A stretch of DNA of 64,000 nt, from contig JAJNNQ010000024.1 of NCBI GenBank assembly GCA_027886175.1, forward strand, positions 6,928,001 through 6,992,000, written 5' to 3'. Shown here piece by piece: positions 24,693 to 38,355 of this stretch. The notes under the pieces were generated by a model, which was not told where the DNA came from, did not search any database, and was given only the letters and a program-made list of their open reading frames with translations. How positions within the stretch are numbered: position 1 is the first letter of the stretch; each line of letters begins with the position of its first letter. A program made the translations under genes and the position numbers. Source of the stretch: Phylloscopus collybita (Eukaryota > Chordata > Aves > Passeriformes > Phylloscopidae).

Positions 24693-27576
24693 AGTTGAGA
24701 AAGAAAATTATTTTCTTAGCTCAGGTTTTGAATACTTCCACACCTGCCAACTTAATTTCAGGTGTTCTTCCCAACAACGCAGTGGTTGCAGCACAAAAAT
24801 GCCCTCCTAGGGTAATGATACACACAACACACACAGAGTTTCATTTTTCAGTTGAAACACTGACAATATACACACAAACTTATTTGTGCTGATCAACTTT
24901 TGATTGATTCTTTTGTTGGATACGCTACTGATGTCACAGTTTAATTTTTCTGTTACCCCTGTTCACAGCTGTGGAAAATTTAAATAATTAGTTATTTCTA
25001 TTTTCAGGTTTTTTCTACATTGCAACAGATTTGTGTAGGGTGTCATCACATACACATCAATTATACTTGAAAGCAATTCCATGAAGAACTAGAAAGGACT
25101 ATGAATAAACTGAAGAGCATCAACATTCTTCAAGAACTGTGCAGACAGGAATTCAGTGATAACTATATTTGCCTCCTGACACTAACATAATTCTGATGAG
25201 AATTAAGTTATCCTTAATAAACAGAAAGTTACCCCTTGCTTTTAACCTTTCATATCAACTTTTTAAACCAACAAAATAAAAATGACAAATGTGTTTTTAA
25301 AACAAAACTTCCTTTTGAAGTTTTCTTAAATTTGTGTTTTAAAAGATAAGTCTTCAAAGTATAACATTAAAATTTTGATTTAGGATCAAATTCCTTTTTA
25401 TTCCCACTAGTTTGTTGTGGCAGTTTTGGCTTCTTTTCTTCCTTTACCAAGGTCAAGATAATGACATGGGAAACAGTTTGGGGGGTTTTGTTGTTGTTGT
25501 TGTTATTAAGAAAAAGGTGAAGGTTTTGGCTTAGTCAAAACATGAACCTCCCAGTTCTTTCAAATTTTTTCCCCATTCCTGCTAAAAAGTACCATATTGG
25601 AAAGAGGCTCTCAATTTTAGACCACAATTTCTCAATCAATCAAACAAACAAACACACACACACACCACTAACTTAAAAACCCCACAGTAACCAATTCTTT
25701 TTTATTTTTTTTCTTCATTGGCATTCTATAATAGACTCTGGTATATTGATTTCACTTAAAAGATGCATTTCATGTAGAAATGCTCATGTCCTGATTAGTA
25801 GAAGAAGATAGGTTAAAATACCATCATCTAATCATTCATGGGTTTGGCATAGGTTGGGCTTCTGACACCCCATACATAAATACACAGCCATAAGCACGTT
25901 TTAAAGCAAATTTGCCACAGATGCTGAGTCACCCTGACTTTTCCCAAAGTCAAAAGAATTTATTAAGTATCTCTTAATGAATGTAACATTTTGATACTAC
26001 CATAAGTAATGCTGTAAAGCGGTATCTGAGTAACGCTGCTAAGCAATGAATATACTGAACGACGTAGAAATTACTCCATCAAGCCCCTTCCTTTTCAGCA
26101 AAGGCTAAAGGGAAATCTGCCATTAAAACTGAAAACCAGGCAATTTACTTGGCAGGTTACTGACTATAAACTTAGTTATTTAACAGGTGAATGCCCGTTG
26201 GTTAAGGTGGGATACCTCCACACGGTGAAGCAACACTGTTGGAACAATAGTCCCCCTCAACTCCTACTCAAAAATGTGCCCTTTAACCAAACAAGAACGT
26301 TTTTAAAATTACAGAAAACGCAGCCAGCTCTATTTTAAAGCAAACAAAAAACTTTTCACTGTGGAAGCCCAGTGGCGCCGAATTAAATTCGTAAAGATAC
26401 GAGTTGAGTTTGCATCTAACTTCAAGCATAAATAAATGTCTGCAGAGAAATGCAGTTAATCCTGTTCATTCAGTTGTGCCTAAGTAGCTTGTTATAGAAG
26501 GACAGTGACCCTGTGGTGTGTGTCTCGGTGCATGCACGTGTGAACTTCCAGGGAAGAGACACTTTGGGCAGATGGTTAAGAATAACCTCATCACTGACTT
26601 TCTCACAACTCTCCCAATTAGTGATGAACTAATGACGGGCATGGGGGGTGGAGATAAGCTCATGAACAAAGCTCAGGACCAAAAACTGGATATTGCTTCC
26701 AAGTAAAGTGAAAATAGAGTAATTTTCAGGCCTTGTTAAATAAAAACCAAAGTGTATTTGGAAATGCCATCAGTGGAGAATACTGGCATTACTGGTGTCT
26801 ATATACTGTGTTACTCCCATGGCTTGAATTTATGTACTGAAGACTTTCACTTATTTCTGTTCTTCCAAATACACCCTTTATTTTTTGGCAAAAAAAAATA
26901 AATTGAAAACAACAGGGCAAATATAGCTAGATTTTGCTGAACGCTGTTTTGGGCATTTTGGGCATACAGCGCATTTTGCAATCTATTGGTATAGGAGTAG
27001 AATAGCATGAAGACAGTAATATATTTTACTAGTTATCATGCCTTATTTCTGAACTCACAAGCAAAATGACAGGTGTTCTTTCCTCTGCACATGGATTAAT
27101 TTTCACCAAGTTCAAATTATTTTATGTAGTGCAAATTTAATTTTTATTTATAGATTTTTTTTTCCACTGAAGTTTCAGTTACATGGACAAAGAAAAAAAT
27201 TTCAAATTGCTCAGCCTCAGATTCATTCTGTGACACAAGTTTTTTCAGAACTTTTTTCAAAGATACTTGACATTTATTGTATTAGCTAAGACCATTACAG
27301 AGGATTTAAAGGAAAGTTTTAAAATCTCTTGAACACATATGCAGAAGGGGGAAGGGGGAGGAAGTTGTGAAACTCCAAATGAAAGAAAAACCAGAACTGT
27401 CAATGCTATAATTCTTGACCTTTCTGAGAGTTTTCAAAAGTAGAATATTTAATATATTGGCATATAATAATCTCTTCTGCATTTACTACCTAAAAAACTA
27501 AGGAGAAAGCTGCCATGAGTCCAGATAGCCCCTGTCCAGAAGATAAAAAGTTAGTCTTTATTTATTTGTACAGTCT
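24693..27576. other. Non-coding stretch with one CpG-bearing block
   Basis: Mostly AT-rich unique DNA. It includes a (TTG)n patch at 25482-25506 and a CAAT/CAAA/CA microsatellite at 25632-25666. The block 25975-26440 is non-repetitive and holds several isolated CpGs (GTGGCGCCGAATTAAATTCG near 26371), which is unusual for this AT-rich setting and might mark a conserved element. Confidence 0.45.
25632..25666. repeat. Compound microsatellite (CAAT)(CAAA)(CA)n
   Basis: Two CAAT, three CAAA and about six CA units in succession on plus. Potentially polymorphic. Confidence 0.9.
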
Positions 27577-27711
27577 GGGTTTTTGTTTAGTTTTTGTTGT
27601 TGTTATTGCTATTGTTTTTGTTTTTTTTTTTGTTTTGTTTTGTTTTTTAAGAGTTTAGATATGGTAGGGTATACTAAGAATATTGTGTTTCTTTTTTTTT
27701 TTTTTTTTTTT
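27577..27711. repeat. T/G tract plus 20-T run
   Basis: TTTTTG units at 27577-27648, a short unique spacer, then 20 consecutive T at 27692-27711. Together they give F-rich spurious frames. Confidence 0.85.
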
Positions 27712-28119
27712 GTACACTCATGCTTATTTTTCTCCACAAGCTGAACCAAATAAATCTCTTAATCTGAGCAAAAATTTCTTACTCCTGTGTTTTCAGTTGT
27801 ACTGTGGTGGCATTATTCGTTCCCTCTATTCCTTTTTTTTACTATGTGCATTACACCCTCCCCCCTTAAGTTTATGAAAATTCCTCATTTCCTTGAAGCC
27901 TCATCCATCCAAACCTGGGGCGCAGAGCCCGTGGTGGCTGCTCAGGAGTGCAAATCAAGCATTTCATGCCCAAAGCCATTACACAGCAATGACTGTCTGG
28001 GGTTGCATCATCAGCATTACTGCTGTAGCATGAAGGAGAAAAAACAAAACAAATATTAATGGGAGAGATGGAAGGACAGCAATGAACACAAAGACTTGCT
28101 AAATCACTGCTGCTGATTT

Positions 28120-28330
28120 TCCATGGCCTCCCTGTTTAAGGGAGTTATGCAAATGGACCCAACTATTGGCATGCAGGTGTTTCATCTCACATGGACCATC
28201 ACAGCACCTCGGAGATTTCGGGGGTTTGTCATACACGGCTGAGTCGGGTAATTAAACTATTCGTTGCAATTAAGTGGCATGAATACTGTGGAATCTACTC
28301 CTTCTCTCCTTCTAAATTTCTAACAGAAAT
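28120..28330. promoter_or_regulatory. Candidate enhancer: octamer + homeobox + NKX-type sites
   Basis: Non-repetitive block with a perfect POU octamer ATGCAAAT (28147-28154), a homeodomain TAATTAAA (28249-28256) and a TTAAGTGG core matching the NKX2 family (28270-28277). There are also several CpGs around 28208-28263 in an otherwise CpG-poor region. No open frame of note crosses it. The motif density is what one expects of a vertebrate developmental enhancer, but conservation has not been tested here. It may extend left to about 27890. Confidence 0.35.
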
Positions 28331-31300
28331 TTGAAAGTGTTTTCAAAGCAAAGAACTCGACCCCCTTGCCCAACAGATGGCGAAAGATTTCGGGTTTTCA
28401 TTTTGAAAAGGTCAAGTAGAAGTCTCGACAAGGATACAGCAAAACATGCATAGCATAAAACCTTCTACCATGTTTCATGTCAATGATTTTTCAGAAATAT
28501 ATTTAATAGATTTATAGCTTTAATTCATACCTTAGCCATGGAAGAGTCTCATGGCTGTACAGCTTTCCCTTTTTATTTCAGATTTGATTAGTACACATTT
28601 GACAAAACCTAGATCTACTGGAAAAAAAGTATTCAAAGGAGTGGTTTCAGTGAACATTTATGATTCCTCCCTTTTTTTTTTTTTTTCATTAAGTTTGACA
28701 TTTTTGACACTATACTGTATTACAGGCTATTAGCCTAAAGCAATGATTGGGTAGATTAGATTTTTAGTGAAACACAGAAAGAAAAATGCATGAAAAATTC
28801 AAATTACAAGCTTGCATTAGCAGGTTCTTTTCAGAGGGCAGCTCCATCTTTGTTGTACAATGAAGCAATAATAATTTAGACCCTGCAGCTTACATCAGTG
28901 TAAACCAAAAGCCATATCCAACATGCCATGACAGAGGAGACATCCTCCTCTAAGAAACAGTTCAGTTTAAGCAAATATCAACAAAAATACTTTCCTTTGG
29001 GTTTTTTCTCCACTAATACTGGATACTGCCTCTTAAACTCCTTTTTCCTTCCCATGTCTGCTCCACCAACAGCCCTGGGGTTCCCAAGTGGAGCTGAAAT
29101 AATTTCCCTGCCCATGTGGGACTTGGGGCAGTACCTGCAACCCACCCACACCATTCAACCAGAGCCCTTTGATGGCAGAGCAGTCGGGCACCTTCCCTTC
29201 CCTTCGTGCCCTTGAAAAACTTCCCCTTCAAAAACCTCAGTGAATGAAGTTCACGTTGCCTTGCAGCTCAGAACGGTTCCTCAAACAGCTGCCTGCTGTT
29301 CTCTGCAAAAACTGTGGCAACTAAATCTTGCTGCATTTCATATCTCTCATATTAAAAAAGTGCTAAAAAAAATCAGGAATACTATATAATATATACTGCA
29401 ATAAATTAGGATAACACAAAGCACAATTTTCTGATTGAAGAACAGCACTCTCACAGCAGATTTTTTTGTTTAATGTATCAGTGTCTTTTTTGCATTGTGT
29501 GTGATTTTAAGAAGGGAAAATGAATCAGCAGCTGATGGATGAACAGCACTTTCAGAAAGTTGATAAGATGGCAATGATACAGCCACTGAACTATGTCCCT
29601 ACCATCTCATAACAAGTTTCATTATAAAACAAACTTGCCTTAACTTCATAAGGGACATAACTGTTACTCTTTCCAGCAGAGTAAAAAGAAGCTCCAGTAT
29701 TTTTTTAAGTTCTGAGTTACAAACAGCAAACTTTAATTCTCTGCATTTAGTCTTTTAAGTTTTTAACTTAACAAAGTCAACCTCCTTTCCACTGTAGAAG
29801 ATAAAACAAACTCTATTACTTGCAGAAGGTGGCTACAAAAAAACCCCCTCCATGCACTCCTTTAATCTGAATTGCAAAGGACAATTGGTCAGCCAAGCAG
29901 AGGCCAATATCTTGGGCAGCAGAGTCAGCCTGAGGATGCTGCCCTGTTGGATAGGAGACAGCAGATGGAAACTGTGAAGTACAAGGCAGCACATCTTTTT
30001 TCCCAAGCAGGGCAATTCTTAATTAATCTGCAATTTATGAAACTCTCCATGCTCCCAGGAGTCCTCCCAGGGAGCCTTTGCTTGGTTGATATCTGGGGAG
30101 GTGAAAAAATGCCTCCCTTGGTGCTCCGTGCCTATGGCATGACACTGAAGACTCTCTACAGCACAGAGGAAAATAAGCCCATGAGGAAGAAATTAATACC
30201 TAAAGCAAAATATCCAAATAGAACTGGGCTAAAAACTAAATAATAAATTCTAAAGGAGCTTCAGAATAAGGAGCCTGAACAGACGTTGCATGGAAGGGGA
30301 GCAGATACACAAAACTATAATGAGGCATTTAGCAAGAAAAGCTCTCCTCTAAAATCAAAGGCAGCAGCTGGCATTTCCTTTTAACTAAAAAGCCTGCTTT
30401 CCTTGACACAATATTTAGTTCTAACCTTTGCCTGAGCTAGTTATAAGGTATTTCCTAGAATTGGTGGCGTCACTTTAAACAACATTAAAAAGGAAAGGGA
30501 AAGACTTTAAACACTGAATTTTTTTTTTTTTTTATATTTCTTTCAATTAATTTTGGAACTACATGCAGTTAGTCAAATGTAAACATTTTGCTCCACAGAG
30601 GCTCCCTTGAAGAAAAGTATCCTCTGACACAAGGAAGAATCACCACTATGCCAGACTGGATCCCTAGTTCACCAAATTATCCATGAGTAACTAAAGCCCT
30701 ACACAACGTAGTCATTTTAGTTTTTAATCCATAAAAACTATCTTTATGTCTCTATCATCACCTCAAGACTGGCCTTCACTATAAAATTGTTTTCCCTGTT
30801 TTCTCCCATTTTTTGCAAAACTTTATTCTCCCACTCTGGAATTTCAGCTACGACTGTCCTGCTGACTCACTGCTCCACTCCCCTACTGCTTGACTGAAAT
30901 ACTATTTTCAGTGTCTCTCCCTGGGATCACATTACAGCATGTAGAGAATACTGCTACTCCTTTCTTTGCAACAACAGATTGAGTCCTGGACTATTCTCAC
31001 TCGGATTCTCTTCACTAGTCTCATACTCGCTGCTTATTTCTCTTTTCATATATTTCCACCGTTGTCAATACACAAATGTGTCCCTCTGGATGAATGCCAT
31101 CTGGAACAGCCTTTTTGCATTGCTCTGCCTCATCAGCTCCAGCTTCTATTAAAATCTCCTTAAAATTGGAATTTTAAAATATAAATATATTTAATATGAA
31201 CACCACACTGCAATTAAGGCAATGAACTCCCTTCGCTTCCTTTCCAAAATTTATGCGCCGTTAACTTCAAAACCACGGTCAACCTCAAAGTGTTCACATG

Positions 31301-34300
31301 TAACAATGGTACAATTCTGAGTTAGTAAAACCCACCAACAAGAAAACCTTGGTTTGTAAACATTAAGTTTTACATGGTCTGCACACAGATGGAAGCACAT
31401 ATATACATGTACAAGCCAAAGAGAAAAGCATCCTCTCCCTCTCAGGAGAAACGGGAACCAACAACCCAACACGCTGCACTCCTTTTAAATGTTTCATTTG
31501 TCTTAGGCTTGTGAAGAATGCCATGCTAATAAATGCTGATAGCCTGTTTTTGCAGAAGCAATCTCCTGGTTCCAAGTGAGTGGCTGGAACAATGTTTTAT
31601 CTCCAAACAGGAGGCAAGAGATGTCTTGGACTGCTGAAGTCAGTGCCGATGTTACAAACATCTCCACCACGATGTAGAGAACAGAGTCTGGTCAAAGTAA
31701 TAGAGAAAAACTTTGAAACCATCCAAGGGGTCACACAAATAGGACAGAATATTCTGTATTTTACTTGTTACTAATGGGTTGCAGCCTGGAACAAGCTGGA
31801 TTTTTATCTGTTTCTTTTTACATCTATGTATCTGTTAGCTTCAATCTGAACTGAATTTACACCTCACAGAGTGAACTATGATGGTAACACACTTGAATAG
31901 AGTGAATTTTGAATTTTCTTCCTCATCTGCATACTTCTCCATCAACCTATTTTCCACCAAACTGCAGTCCAAGTTTCATCTGTTTTTCCTAAATGCATTT
32001 GTATCTAGCCATGTGCAAAGCACTCTGCTCTCATACAGATCCAAAGAAATGCACCGAAAGCACTGTACAGATGTTTTCCTGCTTTGCTGAAGCAGAAACA
32101 GAGATGGTAGAGCTTTATCACAAATATTTGTCATTGTTGTGGCACGTCCTCAGCAACTTCTGATAGATACTGTACTTCACACAGTGTGCTGCTATTTCAG
32201 CTGCTGCAGATTTCCACAGAGAAAGAGGTTTGAAAACTAACAACTATCACAAAAAGACATTAATAATTTTAGCTGTTATGCATTAGCCAGAATTACATTT
32301 TAATACATGTGGTATTTTCTTTATAAATTAATGACATGTAAGATGCCTAATGAGATCTGACTTACTAAGGTTTTAGTTAAAAAAAAACCTGAACAGCACA
32401 CTGATGACATACTCATGTTATACCCAAATTCACTTTACAGTATAACTTCAGGTGGGGGAAGAAGAAGGGGCCTGATACATGAAAAATACTTTAAAAATAT
32501 AGATATCTACAGTAAATGGGGACATGTTATTGCTATCACACGTCAAGAAAATGTTTTTGGTTGTCTTTTAATGTACTCAACAAAACATGGGGAGGGAAAA
32601 GTGCTGGGGTGGTTCAGCATCCTAGGACAGGGTCAGAGTGCCTTCAATTTAATCATCAGTGTGGCAGATTCCTCTGTAGCAAGGCTCTGGTTTCAGCTTC
32701 TCCAGAAGCAAAATCAGCCAAGTCCCACAAAACCACAGGAAAAACCCTGAAAACATGGTAATGAAACCTTAACAAATCGCACTCAAAGGTAGGAACAACC
32801 TCATTTCTCAGTTATCCAATGCGTGGTACCTTTCAGTTCTGGGTGTTTCTACAGCTCAACCAAATTGCATCAGTTTAACTAGGCAATAAAATAACAGAAA
32901 TTGAAAACAATCAAACAAACAAACAACCCCAAACAAACTAGAAGCCACAAACCTTCACTATGGCTTGCTAGTGGATCCACTGCACTGCATTTATGCAACC
33001 CAACTTCCCCTAGTAAACAGGACAGCTCAGACAGAAAAGATATATATGTTTACAGATTGGCCTAAACACAAAGTACAGCTCATCCTCACTAAAAATCAGA
33101 TATATTGATACTGTACCACATTATTAGACACAAAATATGCCTACACAGATAGATCATCCTGTAAGCTTTCTTTCTAGAAAATCACCCCTTTAAATCAAAG
33201 GTAACATGTTGATCCAGCCTACGGGATTTCTGTCTTGTAAAGAAAAAAACAGGTATTCTGTATACCATGCAAATAATCCAGTATTATATGGTCCGTAGAG
33301 TTCAGAATAATGTTCCTGAAACAGATTTATGACAAAAGCATCTACTTAACAGAACAGGGGAATTCTGTATTTGTCCTTATTCATGTGTTCCTAATCAGGC
33401 ACGTGCAAAAAAATCTGCATTTAACAAGACAGCAGAGCTTGACCTGGCATCATAACAGCCCAGGTACAAACAAACTTGCCCTTAAAAAAACAAAACAAAA
33501 CAAAAAGAAGAGAAAAAGAGGATAAAAAAAACCCCAAAACACCACAGAGGAACTAGTTAGTAGTCAGAAACAATTAAAACTTTATTATTAGGCCATTAAA
33601 GACCAACAGCCCCAGCAATCTGGGTGAACATACCCTGAATCCAGCCCATCTTCACTACTCTCACTGCTCCTGTCAGCATAGGCAGAGAATGAACCAACCA
33701 CAGGGAAATTGAATCTCAGCTTCATGGATGGATTACACAGCTGACTTGGTCTTCACTAAAGCAAAATCCAAGATATCTATGGAAAATACAGCAGCCCTTT
33801 GAAGCCAAGAGGGGTGCTACAAGTCTCTGCCTGTGTTTCTCTTCTCCATATTGTCCCCAAAGCTCTAAACACTGATTAAAAAAATAATTAAAAAAAAAAA
33901 AAAGTGTAATGGCTCCAGTCTGGCCTAAGACTTCTCCTTATCCTGACCATATAATTATACATTTCCTTCTCCTGCATGTTGTGTTCATATATGGTGTGAG
34001 ATGTGTACAGGAGCAGTCACTTAGAAGAGTGCCTGGTAGTGTCTGGGTTTTAACTTGGAACTGTAAACAAAAATAAATTACTTTTAATTCCTTTGGGCCC
34101 AGATGTATTCATTTACTGTCACTAAATTTTTTTGTACTCTGCTTTTTAAAATTTCAGTTTTTAATATTTACTCCATTTATTCCACAACATGAATACACAA
34201 AGTTCATATTTACTTCCATTTGTTGCCACAACAATGGAGACTAAAGAAATAACATTTGTGCTAAAGTATTTAATGCCATCGTATCTTCTCTTTTCTATGG

Positions 34301-37300
34301 AATTGATAATGTTTGTTGACATGCTTATGTCCAAATTCTATATGGACAGTGATTTTTTTATCTAAATAAAAAAAAATTGTGTCAGAGCATAGAAAAAAAA
34401 TCACAATTTTGCACTGTCTGTGACTTTTCTGACTGGTGTGTCTTGAATAGTTCCACTATTTCTCTAACTTTTTTTTTATTTTAAAGATATAAAATCATTT
34501 TAATGTGTCTGGTTGTGGAAATAGAGATGTGTGGTGTGAAAACTTCTATCTTCAAAGTGCAGATTCAAAACTCTACTTGCACCTTTTCTCTGTGAACAGC
34601 AGACAAAAATAAACCACTTTGGCAGGGATTTTGAGCAAAGTCACTGCCTGGTTTGACCCACTCTGGGTCCCTCTCTTGGAATTGCCTTCCCTGGACTGCC
34701 TGCCTTCTGCTTCGTGGTAAGTAATTAACTGGAAAAAGGCAATTACCACATCTTGATTATTCTTCAGCCCTTGCTCTGGTCTACAGGAGATGGGAGCAAA
34801 TGGCATTTCCTAGCCACACATGGGCAGCCCAGCCTCCAACCAGGTGTTAAGTAGGAACTTGGATTCCATATAATTTTCTCAGCTCAGTTCATAATAGCTT
34901 AAATTACTTTTTTTTAAAAAAAAAAGAAAACTTCTTCTCCACCTGCAAAAGCAAACAAAATGTAAAAAGTGCAAGAGCCCTTGGTGGAGAAAGGTATAAA
35001 TGATGCAACTCAATTTAGCAGTCTACTCCACATCAGGTGAAATCTGATGGATTCTTTGTGGTAGTTCAACATCTCTTTTAATTACTTGCTCACAAGCTTC
35101 CCACCAGCCAATAACTATTTGTCTTAATTGACAGTTTGTAATCCTCAAACAGCTGAACCTGCCTATTCCCATGAATGAATTCTGTTCACAAACCCTTTGT
35201 TAACATCTTCAGAGTAAATCCAGAAATTACACCTTAGTGGGATATGGATTCAAAGAGCACCCTACCCCAAAACAAAAATCCCAACGGTCCAAAGCACACA
35301 AAAGCAAGTTGCATGTATCTCCAGTCAAAAGCTACGGATTTTTACATTAATTGCCTCTTTTTTTTCAAGCTTTAATTTAGGGACAATTACATTGGATTAC
35401 CTTCCCTTGGGGTCTTCATGGCAAATATACAGCTACAGAAACAAGAGCAGATTGTACATGGAGATGAGAGAGGCAATGTATACTTGTAATGAGCTCTGTA
35501 CCAAAAAGAAAACCACTCAGCCTTCCACCCAAGAAATGCAAACAGAAGAAAAATGCACAACTCACAAGTCTGCTCTGAACAGTGCAAGACTCTGGCCACC
35601 CAGGAGAGTTCAGGAATTGCCATGAACCCCACAGCTAAAAGTCTCAGTACCAAGAGAATACAACAATTTGCAAAGGGTCTAATTTAGAAAATACTTTTTT
35701 TTTTTCCCCCTCCTCCACTGTCTCTGGGGCATCCCTCTAATCCCATCACCCTTTCAGGAATAAAAACTTTCAAGCTCTTCTTTCCTTCTCGGGAGACAAC
35801 TACAGTAACAAACTGCTCAGCTATCATAAGAAAAGCTATTCAGAAAGACAAATTGAGTTAAACTCTGAGTGCAGATAAAAAATTATTATTTATTATTAAA
35901 TACTCAGTTAAGGACCGGTCTCTATGTGTTTAAATACAAATATTTTAAAAATTAACAGAAGTCACCCACAGATTAATGTCTGGCAAGATCTTCTATAGTA
36001 TGTCCATGTCTCAGAAAAATTAGTACTAATGCATTAATTATTACTATTTATAGAATGTGAACTTTCAAGCATGCTAGTATAGTTGCATTTTTTGCTTGAA
36101 CTATTTTTCTTTAAAAAAAGATATTAACCCAAACTTTCAGTATCTTTTTGGTGGGAATCTTTAAAGTAAAGACGACTGTAAAATTCTGAATAGATGTACA
36201 AAAAAGTCTATGAGAAACATCCTCTCTGACCAATGCCTTATCAGGAAAGATCTTGTGTTTATGCTCTCTCATCTGTGAATTACATTTAAGTTTTAAAATC
36301 AGAAAATGGGCCACTTCCTTGACCTTAATTGTTACACATTTTTAGCTATGAAATCTTTCTGATATTTTCATTATCGCCTGTCTAATATCATCTCACCTAT
36401 CTAGCTTTGCAATGCAGTATTGTCTATAGCCTCTGTGCCTTGGGGAAGGATTTTTCATTTCATATTGTTTGTTCAGACTTTAATGAGATTCTTAAAAGAG
36501 CAATCCCTTGGATTGTAATAGAATCCCACCATAGATCAGTGGCTAGTAGGAAGTGTTTTGACGTGACTGCTTTTGCAGAGAGGGAAATTTATGTTCACAA
36601 AAGCAGACTAGATAATGAAAGGTGGAAGGAAAAGAAAGGAGAATGAAGCAGCAACAGGCATTCAGATTACAATAAGTAACATCAGAGGATATCAAAAAAA
36701 GGAGGGGAAAAAAAAAAACACCTGCAGAAATGTTAGTAGGAGTCATTGCTTTTTCCTCCCTCCTTTTCAAAGGACTCTTTTCCAAAATTACTGATAATGA
36801 CAACTAGAACATACAGGGTTCCACAAAACAAAAAATGGGCAAATTGGCTTGAAAATCTGCTAATGAGAGTTGTACTGGTATCTAGGATAATAACATTTAA
36901 TTTAAAAACTAGGGACGGTTTTTTACTATCTTCTCTGAAATAGATGACTCCCCTTGTAAGAATCCCACAGTTATGACCAGAAACAGAAAACACTTTGTAT
37001 AGAGCAAATCTCCATATCAAAGGAATATAATGACTTGACTTCCCTCAGTATACTTTTTTGGCATGTCTATTTTTAGACATGCCTTCAGAAAATTTAAGTA
37101 TCTTTTGAGGAAATCAAAATAATTAGCAGGACACTAATAATAAATCACAAAATATATCTAATTGCATTATTTTATGCATTAATTAGTGCAATATATTTAA
37201 TATGGAAAAAAAAAATGAAAACTGTCCAAACTTTCAGGCCACCTGTGGATTCAGCAAGACTTGGCAGGACAACAGAAACCACCAATATAAACGTTAACTG

Positions 37301-38162
37301 CTGTGATCAGCCCTGTGTTTAATGTCTCATGGTACTCTCAAAAGTACAGAAAGCAGAGAAAAATGAGCAAATCACTCTTGAAGCTAATGTTCCCTAAAGG
37401 CAAGAGGAAAATGGTATCTGGAAGAGAAGGTGGGGAGAGTAAAAATGGTTGTTCGTACTTCTTAAGTAGTTCCAGCTGATTTTCACAGTGCTTTAAAGGA
37501 AAAAGAAATCCTAATTTTTAACATAATGATAAGGGTTTTTTATTCTTAACTTATATTGGTTTTAGTAATTATTATTAGGTGTCTATAATAAAACACAGTA
37601 TTATTATTTTATGCCAATAATGATACATAATGTTATGACAGGAAGATCTTAAATCACAGAAGGAGTAGAAGACATCCACTTCCCTCTATTAACATCCAAA
37701 GTTGAGAGCTGACCAGTTTACCAAAGTGGCAAGGTAAAACTATTAATTTAACTGAGATAGGCTTAATTTCTGAATCACAGATTTACTGAAGTAATTAAAG
37801 TACTACAAGGTATCAGAAAGATATGTGGATACATTAATTCACACAGGGTGCGTGATTTAGCAGCTTGCACCCGAATACACCTTCACTTTATTGATTCTAA
37901 AATGGTTTGGAGCAGACAGCTCATGGCAATATCAAGATCAGACACGAATTTTAGCCTCCAAAATGCCTCAAACATGACTAAGTGCTCCCAGCTAGAGACA
38001 GGCCTGGAGTAATTATGAACTAGCTGGTAATTAGGAGCTGACCAACGCCTGCTTGATCCCAGCTCAACCTTCACTGCCCTCCCAGCCAAGCTACAAACTG
38101 CAAACAGAGGGAAAGGGGAAGGCACCAAGGCGTCAGAGATGGTGTACTGGAGGGGTCACTCT
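28331..38162. other. Long non-coding stretch
   Basis: No gene or transposon recognised in almost 10 kb. Low-complexity spots: T run 28673-28687, T run near 30521-30533, CAAA patch 32911-32938, A-rich 33484-33540, poly-A near 33889-33904. Less AT-rich, non-repetitive blocks at 29040-29290, 29840-30240 (123-codon plus frame, no domain), 33580-33850, 35080-35220 (TTAATTGACAG and CAGCTG sites), 35375-35500 and 37830-38060 could be conserved elements. The rest looks like AT-rich filler. Confidence 0.45.
37830..38060. promoter_or_regulatory. Candidate conserved non-coding block
   Basis: Non-repetitive sequence with paired homeodomain-like sites (GAGTAATTATGAAC near 38009 and GGTAATTAGG near 38026) and scattered CpGs, sitting immediately before a long A-rich tract. 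The call rests on motif content only. Confidence 0.25.
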
Positions 38163-38355
38163 TAAAAAAAACAAAAACAAAAACAAACAAAAAAAAAACA
38201 AAAAAACAACAACAACAAAAAAAACCAACAACAAAAACACCAAAAACAAACAAACAAAAACAACAACAAAAAAAAAAAAAAAAAAAAAAAAAAAGAAAAA
38301 GAAAAAAACAAAAAAAAAACAAAAAAAAAAAACCACCCCAAAAAACAACACCACC
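38163..38355. repeat. 190-bp A-rich (A/C-only) tract
   Basis: The longest low-complexity tract of the window. The plus strand is nearly all A with interspersed C (CAAAAA, CAACAACAAC, CAAA units) and about 30 near-continuous A at 38267-38294. It gives long lysine-rich plus frames and phenylalanine-rich minus frames (up to 164 codons, 38071-38565) that are not genes. Confidence 0.95.
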
